From NCBI RefSeq assembly GCF_026212465.1, contig NC_080058.1, positions 3,605,001 to 3,669,000 of the forward strand: a DNA stretch of 64,000 bases. Direction: 5' to 3'. Both the position numbers and the translations under genes were made by a program. Shown here in pieces: positions 57,449 through 64,000 of the stretch. The notes beneath the pieces were generated by a model, which was not told the origin of the DNA, did not search any database, and was given only the letters and a program-made list of their open reading frames with translations. The DNA comes from Amaranthus tricolor (taxonomy: Eukaryota; Streptophyta; Magnoliopsida; Caryophyllales; Amaranthaceae). Numbering within the stretch: position 1 is the first letter of the stretch; every line of letters begins with the position of its first letter.

Positions 57449-59249
57449 AATATCCAAACTCAAATCAAAGTGACATTAATCCAATGATTGAAACGTGCCT
57501 TCCTAAAGTGAACACAAACCGAGCCAATCAATTATCCAAAATTAACTTCTGTATTGATTAACCCATAAAGAAATAAGAATTCAACGACAATACATAAATC
57601 AACACTGGACAAACACTAATTGTTAACAATTTTTACAAATCGCAACAATTTTTCACTTCAATTAAATTTGGATGATAGTATGTATGAGTCAGTATGACAC
57701 ATAAAATAAATCATCATGGACTATAATCTAGAGTTATGTTTTACGAATCTATAACGAGGATAGTGACACTAGCTAATATTTCATAATATTACAAACTAAA
57801 ATTGATCTAATTGAACTCTACATGAACCTGAGAGATTCAACAGTATTGAAATTGACCCCAAAAAATACATTTATCAATCATAATCGATTTCATCCAAATC
57901 GTAGTCAATCCATAATCAAATTATATTCGAATTGAATTAAGTCGCTAATCGACTTGAAACACATCTAACACGTCATATACCTAATTAAACCCAACATCAA
58001 CTCATCTAAATCTTATAAAATCCGTTTTATGAATGATTTTTACTTAGCTCACCCTAAAAAAATATTAACACTAACATAATTTATAACTTAATAATATCCG
58101 AATTGAACATAACTAAAACTGAATCAATTCGAATTTCATCGGAGCTCATTTTTACCTATCTACCCCATTTATACACCTCTAAGTAATTGTCAAACAATTC
58201 AGAATACTCATTCATTTTTAGTAAAAATAGTACCAAAAGAGAGGCTAGGTATTAGCATCCTTTCTATTATTTTTCTCTATTACTCATTTTATGATTTTGA
58301 CACTTATTTTAAAATAAAAATTAAATGTCAAAATTTCTCTTATTAGAACTCTATCAAACAATAATAGTCATTAGATAAAGTAATGGACGCTTCATTACAT
58401 TTTAAGTAATGAAAAGGATCTAACTCTATGGCTAGTGGGTATTGTATTTGATTTGACTATTATTTTTGGACTATTTATATTGGTTAAAAGGATCTCGTGC
58501 GCCTCGAGAGAGGTTAAACATAAGGTATTGTGTGTCTTAAAAATTATACACTTTTTGTTTTAGTATATTTTTAAAATTTTATAATATTTTTATTTTATTT
58601 TTAAATAGTGTTATTATTTTGTAATTCTTATAAATAAACTCCCTTCAATTCCCTAGTATTGTTCCATTTGCTTATTAAATACTTCATTATTCATTTCTTA
58701 CTTTTAATTTGTATTTTATTATTAATCTATAAGTTAAAACATAGTTAAGTGGAATCTTATTTGATTTTTCTCAAGACAACAATTATTCATATTAATTTTT
58801 CATAATTTTTAATTATGCACAATTAGAAATATTAAGGATTAAATAAGTGCATTGGATATTGCATAAAGTAAATGGGACATTATTAGTGAATTAAAGGAAG
58901 TATCTTCTTTCATTTTCTTTTATTTTTAATTTTATGTATATCATTTAGTAATTCCTACTAATTTTTTCATATTTGTATCAATCGTGAGTATCGCAATTTC
59001 TTAAAAATATACATAGTATTTCTAAAATACTTATTTTTGTTCCTAAAAAAATTGTTACATTATTTATTTTAGTCAAGGCTCTATCACTTTTTTAAAGTCT
59101 TATCCGCACATTTTCTTTCACTTTTAATTTACTCGCATAATTTAATACAATGGTAATTGGCATGTTGCGGTCTTGAGTTGTTCAAAACAAAATTGACAAT
59201 TCGATATTTGACAAATCTCTTACTAAAATGACATCTTTGATTTTTTAAG
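57449..59249. other. Intergenic DNA
   Basis: Very AT-rich; no gene or repeat recognised. Confidence 0.5.
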
Positions 59250-59712
59250 TGAAATTCCACGTGGTAGCATCGAATTTTCATGAAACGCCAGTGGTAGCAC
59301 TTTTGTAAAAATTTTCCACATGGTAGCATCCAGTTTATGCCTTATCTAACTGTCGTAGCATTTTCCGTTAAATTCTTGTCAATTTCCGTTTAATTCACCA
59401 TTTTGACGTTTCTACCCTATTTAAGTTTTGGTTATTGTCTTTGTAATTTGCCAAAAAAACATTTGAGAGCGTTGATGAATTAAACGTCAAAATGGTGAAT
59501 TAAACATCCGAGAGCATAAAAAGGGTTTAGCGCAAAAAATATAAAGACAACAACAGTAAGGATAAAAACGTCAAAATGACAATTAAACAAAATTTGATAA
59601 GAAATTAACAAAAAATACAATTAAATAAGGCATAAACTAAATGTTATGACATGAAAAAATATTACAAAAATTGCAGTTTCATAAAAGTTAAATCTTAGGA
59701 CGTGAAATTTCC
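59250..59712. mobile_element. Inverted-repeat element related to 39879-40427
   Basis: The left end 'gaaattccacgtggtagcat' and, inverted, the right end 'ggaaatttcacgtccta' share the 'aattccacgtggta' start of the MITE at 39879. Inside are opposing 'attaaacgtcaaaatggtga'-type words. Target duplication is only approximate. It ends about 180 bp upstream of the DUF538 start codon. Confidence 0.5.
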
Positions 59713-59893
59713 ATTTCTTTAACCGACGTTAATGTTATTGTCTTTTAATTCAACTTTTAAGATTTTTCTTCTTTCTTTAAAATTACTCGTTCCTCCATTT
59801 ATTCTTTCTTTATCTTCAAATCACTTCCAGATTTCAACTACTCGTTCTCAGACTCTTCTTCATCGCTCAACGAAACCTTCAATTTCATCATCA

Positions 59894-60467
59894 ATGGCTT
59901 CCACAAAACCCTACCTCACCCTTTTCTCCCTCTTCTTCTTCATCCTTTCCCTTTCAGCAACTCTCTGTTCCTCTGAATCTCCTTCTACTCCTTCCGTCTT
60001 TGATATTCTCCCTCAATTTGGTCTCCCTAAAGGTCTTTTGCCTGATTGCGTCAAGGACTACAGTTTCTCTCCCGATGATGGCAGATTCGTTGTTGACCTT
60101 GAGCATACTTGCTATATTCAGTTTGATTACTTGGTTTACTACGAAAAACGTATCACTGGAACTCTAAAAGTTGGCTCTATCACTGATTTGAAAGGGATTC
60201 AAGTCAAACGGTTTTTAATATGGTTTGATGTTGATGAAATTAGGGTTGATTTACCTCCTTCTGATTCAATTTACTTTCAGGTTGGTATTATTAATAAGAA
60301 GCTCAGTGTTGATCAGTTTCAAACCATTCATACTTGTCGCTCTGGACTTTCCACTTCGAGCGGCGACATTCGTGCTTGGAAGCAGATTTTTGAGGTAATC
60401 GTAGTGTAATCTTAATTTTTAATTGATCACTGATTTACGAATTTTTGTTAGGGATTCAAATTTTCTG

Positions 60468-60545
<78 letters not shown>

Positions 60546-61746
60546 TCCTTACTAGAATATATAAATGAGATATCAAGCTTTCAAAAAGATGGACAAGAAA
60601 TCTCCTATTTACAAAATTTCATCTTTTTTCCCATAAACTTTTATATTTAATGAGTCATATTTGATTTTGAGGAATCCTATTTTTGAAATTGTCAATTATA
60701 AAATCTATTTCATATTGTCTTGATGGTGTAGTCTAAATTTGTTAGAGAGACTTTGATCTTGTTGTCTTGAATTGAACTTGGACATTTTTGATAGTAACCA
60801 ATGGCTATTGGAAACATGTCTTCTTCTGTTAGTCTTTATTTTGTTCATATTCTGGAGTTATGTGTTAGCATTTGGTAATGCAATCTGGCCTTTTGTGGTA
60901 CTTTCTGCATGGAATGCTTTCAGTATTGGATTATGTGTTCATATGAGTATTATTTGAGGTGGCGTCTTTTCAATATCATCATAGGAAGATTTGTTTTGTG
61001 GTTTGGGTATAATGTTACCAAAAACCTACCAACCTAGAGCCAGATCCATGCTGTTTTATTATATGTTGCCACAATTGCCCAATCATGATAGGATCAATGC
61101 CTTTTAAAGAAGTATTGTTTCAGTAAATGTTCATTGCATCCAAAACAATTCTTTTATGTGGTATAGCAAATCTTCTCTAATGTGTTGCAGTAGAGTCTGT
61201 GTTCATCCTCGGTAAATTGTTAGTTTCACGAGTTTGAACTTAAAGAATTTTAATTAGAATATAATCACTCAAAAGTTTTATATATATGGTGTGTACTGTG
61301 TAGCTGTGTTAAGTCTCATTTTTGCTCAGATTATGGAAGATGTTAAATGGTATTGAGGTTGGCTATGTGTGCTATCTTTAATATTTGCATAGCAATGTTC
61401 CTATGAACATGTATTTCGGAGTAAAAAGACGGACTGATGCTTATACAGAAAACAAAGTTATCCTATCGAGATCAAAATTCATCTCATTTTTAAATAGCAA
61501 GAGCGAAGATATTCCTATATTTGCATGCAGACCCGCTTAATCATATCCTCTCTGATACAAATGCTGAAACAATTGTATTAATGTTAATTTTAGAACTTGA
61601 TCAGCAGTTACTTCACCTTAGTTTTGTACTAATCACAGATGTTGGGTTTTGCTTGTAATTTTCATTCCCCTGATCTGCCTGTTTTACTTGATATGCAGCT
61701 TCCAGCTCCAGTCGACCAAGAAATCTCAATGCTGCTTACAGAGTAG
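59894..61746 (+). CDS. DUF538 family secreted protein, 182 aa, two exons
   Basis: Exons 59894-60394 and 61699-61746 join in phase 0 (IFE|LPAPVDQEISMLLTE). I chose the ATG at 59894 because the signal peptide starts there (MASTKPYLTLFSLFFFILSL); an upstream in-frame ATG at 59732 would add 54 residues before it. The DUF538 core runs from 'VFDILPQFGLPKGLLPDCV' through 'TCYIQFDYLVYYEKRITG', 'LKGIQVKRFLIWFDVDEIRV' and 'DSIYFQVGIINKKLSVDQFQ'. This is the SVB-type subgroup, small secreted or endomembrane proteins with roles in trichome and stress biology in Arabidopsis; biochemical function is unsettled. The intron carries a TA microsatellite. The gene looks intact. Confidence 0.9.
60470..60543. repeat. 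(TA)n microsatellite in the DUF538 intron
   Basis: About 74 bp of perfect TA, 75 bp after the splice donor. Confidence 0.95.
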
Positions 61747-63249
61747 AGGCAGTGCATCACTTGACAGTGATGAATGATGCATAGCTGCGTATTTTTTCTT
61801 CACTCCCCATAGTAGTAAAGCAGACTCTGAGATGGCCTTGCCGTAAAATGGATGTTTGGTCTCCGGACTGCTTAGAATTTAGTAATATGTAAATGACCTC
61901 ATATTTTGAGGGTTTAATACTTCCTACAAGTGTAAAACTCCTTTGGTATTAGAATCGGAGAACATTATGTAGTACTATGTAGACTATCCCACCGTATGTG
62001 TGTAGAACTACATGTGATGGACTGAATTTCTATCTAGAAATCTATTTTCGGGTTTTCTACTAGCTTCTTATTTTATTCACTCAACCTTGTTTAGTTTGAG
62101 TGGAATTTGTGGTTTGTGCAGGGAATTCTTTGTTGAATGCTGTTCAATTTACTCTTACAATACAAGAACTCCAAATCGAGTTTGGAAGCAATCATAATAA
62201 TTAATTAATTCATTATACTTTGTGAATGCTTACTTTATCCCACATTCACAAGGATTACAAAGATGGCACTCCAATTGTCAATGGGTTGTTTGGTTGTTGT
62301 CGATTGATCAGCTTGTTTGACCTATTTAAAGGGCTTATTGCCTTTGTTAGCTTTTAAACTAACTAGAGTCAGATGTTAAAAGGAGATATTTGGTGTAAAA
62401 AAAAAAAAATTTAAGAAATCTTCTTTGTTTATTTTGGCTTAAAAGTTGATCTTTTAACCAATTGAAAAGTCAAATAGCAAATATATATATTTTTTTGACT
62501 TTTTAATCAATTAATAAGCTAAAAATTTAAATTAAAAGTTAATTTAAAAATCATTTATTTAACACCCTGAAATTTCATAATTGTCCATTATACATCTATA
62601 CACCATGTTATATTGCTTTTGTGTAACTATGCAAATTCATCTTTTACTAGCATTTATACATTAATGGGTGTTGTCTCATCACAAGAAGTGTTGGAGTATT
62701 TTTTAAATAATATATTTGTTTGAGAATACTTCTAGATTGTTGGATTGAAGATTTAATTGTTTTTTTCATGTAATTATGTATGTCAATTGTCATTGTAAAT
62801 TCCTTAAATGAACATAATCAAAAGTATATTGATTTAAGAGATAATGTCAAATTTTAAAAAAGATAAAAAAAAATAGATCTTATTGATTAATTAAAAAATG
62901 TATTATTGTGGATGAAGTTGCTATAATTTAAAAATGACATCTAAGATAACCAGTACTGAAAAAGGCATGTGGAGAACAGGGAAGCTGTCACAGTCATTGC
63001 ATTTGCTCAAATGTCCAAATATATTTGAGACACAATAGTGTGGTCCTTTCTACATTATAGTTGCCCATTCAACCAACCAACCACAACTTGACCATACATT
63101 ATCCAAACTTCAATCCCAAAAAATCAAGATTGACTAATAAATCAATGGATTAATGTTACTACTTGTCTATATCGATATTCTCTCTCTATTCATTTTAATA
63201 TTTTATTATGTTAGAGCTAAATTTATTATCAATGTTTGTATAATTCGAA
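61747..63249. other. 3' flank of the DUF538 gene and intergenic DNA
   Basis: The first few hundred bases are probably 3' UTR. The rest is AT-rich with a 13-A run near 62400 and no recognisable gene. Confidence 0.5.
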
Positions 63250-63370
63250 AAACATGAGGTGTACACACTCTATAAGCTAAAGAGATACCATCCCAAAACC
63301 ATATGATAATGGGAAGAAGGACTCCAATAATTTATAATATGTACACATCATTAATCCATTGATGTGGAAC
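63250..63370 (+). repeat. Dispersed repeat (related to 24850-24980)
   Basis: 'gataccatcccaaaaccatat', split after 20 bases, then 'aatgggaagaaggactccaa' and 'taatttataa' parallel the earlier copy, ending at 'gatgtgg'. Confidence 0.5.
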
Positions 63371-63379
63371 AAATCATCC

Positions 63380-63510
63380 CAACACTTCTCCTTTTCTTCA
63401 GCTTTCCAAGCGACCTCTTTATAAACTCTGTGAAAAACTACACATTTATTCTCGAAAATGGCTACCTTGAAGTGAAACTAGAAGAGCATCGTTGTTATTT
63501 AGAATTGAAT
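63380..63510 (+). pseudogene. DUF538-like fragment
   Basis: One frame reads 'FSFPSDLFINSVKNYTFILE', then 'NGYLEVKLEEHRCYLELNYY'. This lines up without large gaps with 'FGLPKGLLPDCVKDYSFSPD', 'DGRFVVDLEHTCYIQFDYLV' of the intact DUF538 protein at 59894. Neither the start nor the rest of the domain is present. Probably a remnant of a second DUF538 copy 3.5 kb downstream. The match is about 40 residues, so moderate confidence. Confidence 0.5.
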
Positions 63511-63702
63511 TATTATTTCATTCTTTTAAATTTGCACTATATAATTTTAAAAATTCTTATATTTTTTAGTTGTTTAGTGCAAACTAATGGGACAAATTAC
63601 ACAAAGGTATGCTGTATCAAAAATCGTTGTTCTTCATTGAAAAGTGTAGCCACCTACCATGTCTTATACAACTTGATTAATATACTCATAAGTCAAAACT
63701 AA

Positions 63703-64000
63703 GAAATTGTAGTGCATTTATTGAAACAAGTTATAACCAAATTAACCTAACATGTAAACCTAATGGTAAGTCATGTCCAGTTTGAAGAATCAGATTTATT
63801 CACTATACTCTTAAAAAAAATTAAGAACTTCACATAAATAAGAATTATATATAACTAACTAAACAAGTCTAGTTATAAAATCTAAACTCTAAAATAATTG
63901 TGTGAGTATCAAATGTAGTCGAATTGCGCTTTAATTTTTTATTTGCCGACGGACTTATGATGCAACATTAGCTTCAAACTCATCCTAATGAAATGCCATT
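63703..64000. other. Intergenic DNA to window end
   Basis: AT-rich; 'acttcacataaataagaa' at 63828 resembles the tail of the short dispersed repeat, but nothing else was recognised. Confidence 0.4.

Overview
The window is nuclear DNA of a eudicot plant. It is AT-rich, with intron-containing genes obeying GT/AG rules, long transposon-filled gaps and microsatellites. The species cannot be named from sequence alone. Five intact-looking protein genes were assembled by joining exons across splice sites with matching reading phase. They are a predicted plastid-targeted conserved protein of 264 aa (19398-26028, +); a KH-domain protein resembling RIK (26735-33850, -, 703 aa); the GPI mannosyltransferase 2 / PIG-V homologue (35181-38674, -, 488 aa); a GPI-anchored non-specific lipid-transfer protein (51199-53331, +, 192 aa); and a DUF538 protein (59894-61746, +, 182 aa). 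A short DUF538-like remnant lies at 63380-63510.

The left third (2348-18422) is one 16 kb Mutator-like element (MULE) with about 130-bp terminal inverted repeats and a 9-bp target duplication. It carries a transposase gene whose catalytic middle has been deleted in frame (3126-4304) and a plant-mobile-domain (PMD/MAIN-like) pseudogene (4631-17615). The PMD gene has been split twice. A very young non-autonomous Ty3/gypsy element (5195-12651) has two almost identical 1.4-kb LTRs, a gag-protease ORF on the minus strand, and no reverse transcriptase or integrase. A 3.7-kb LTR-like insertion (13385-17077) itself holds a second nested LTR-like segment.

Intron 2 of the plastid-protein gene is 5.2 kb long. 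It holds a 230-bp fold-back element and a 2.5-kb inverted duplication of a gene-like fragment, with arms of about 1.2 kb. If the host gene is transcribed, its pre-mRNA would contain a long hairpin. The 12.5-kb gap between PIG-V and the lipid-transfer gene holds a truncated RTE-type LINE, a MULE-type MITE with 9-bp target duplication, a Stowaway MITE, LTR-like fragments and copies of an unclassified short dispersed repeat. Right of the lipid-transfer gene lie a 466-bp MULE MITE, which shares sub-terminal motifs with the big MULE, and a deleted hAT element.

The most notable observations are the intronic inverted duplication, the nested MULE/PMD/gypsy structure whose original reading frame can be rebuilt, a paired GC-rich palindrome array with exact 20-bp spacing in the gypsy LTR, and a near-perfect palindrome repeated in the sub-terminal regions of two MULE-family elements. 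No tRNA, rRNA or CRISPR was seen.
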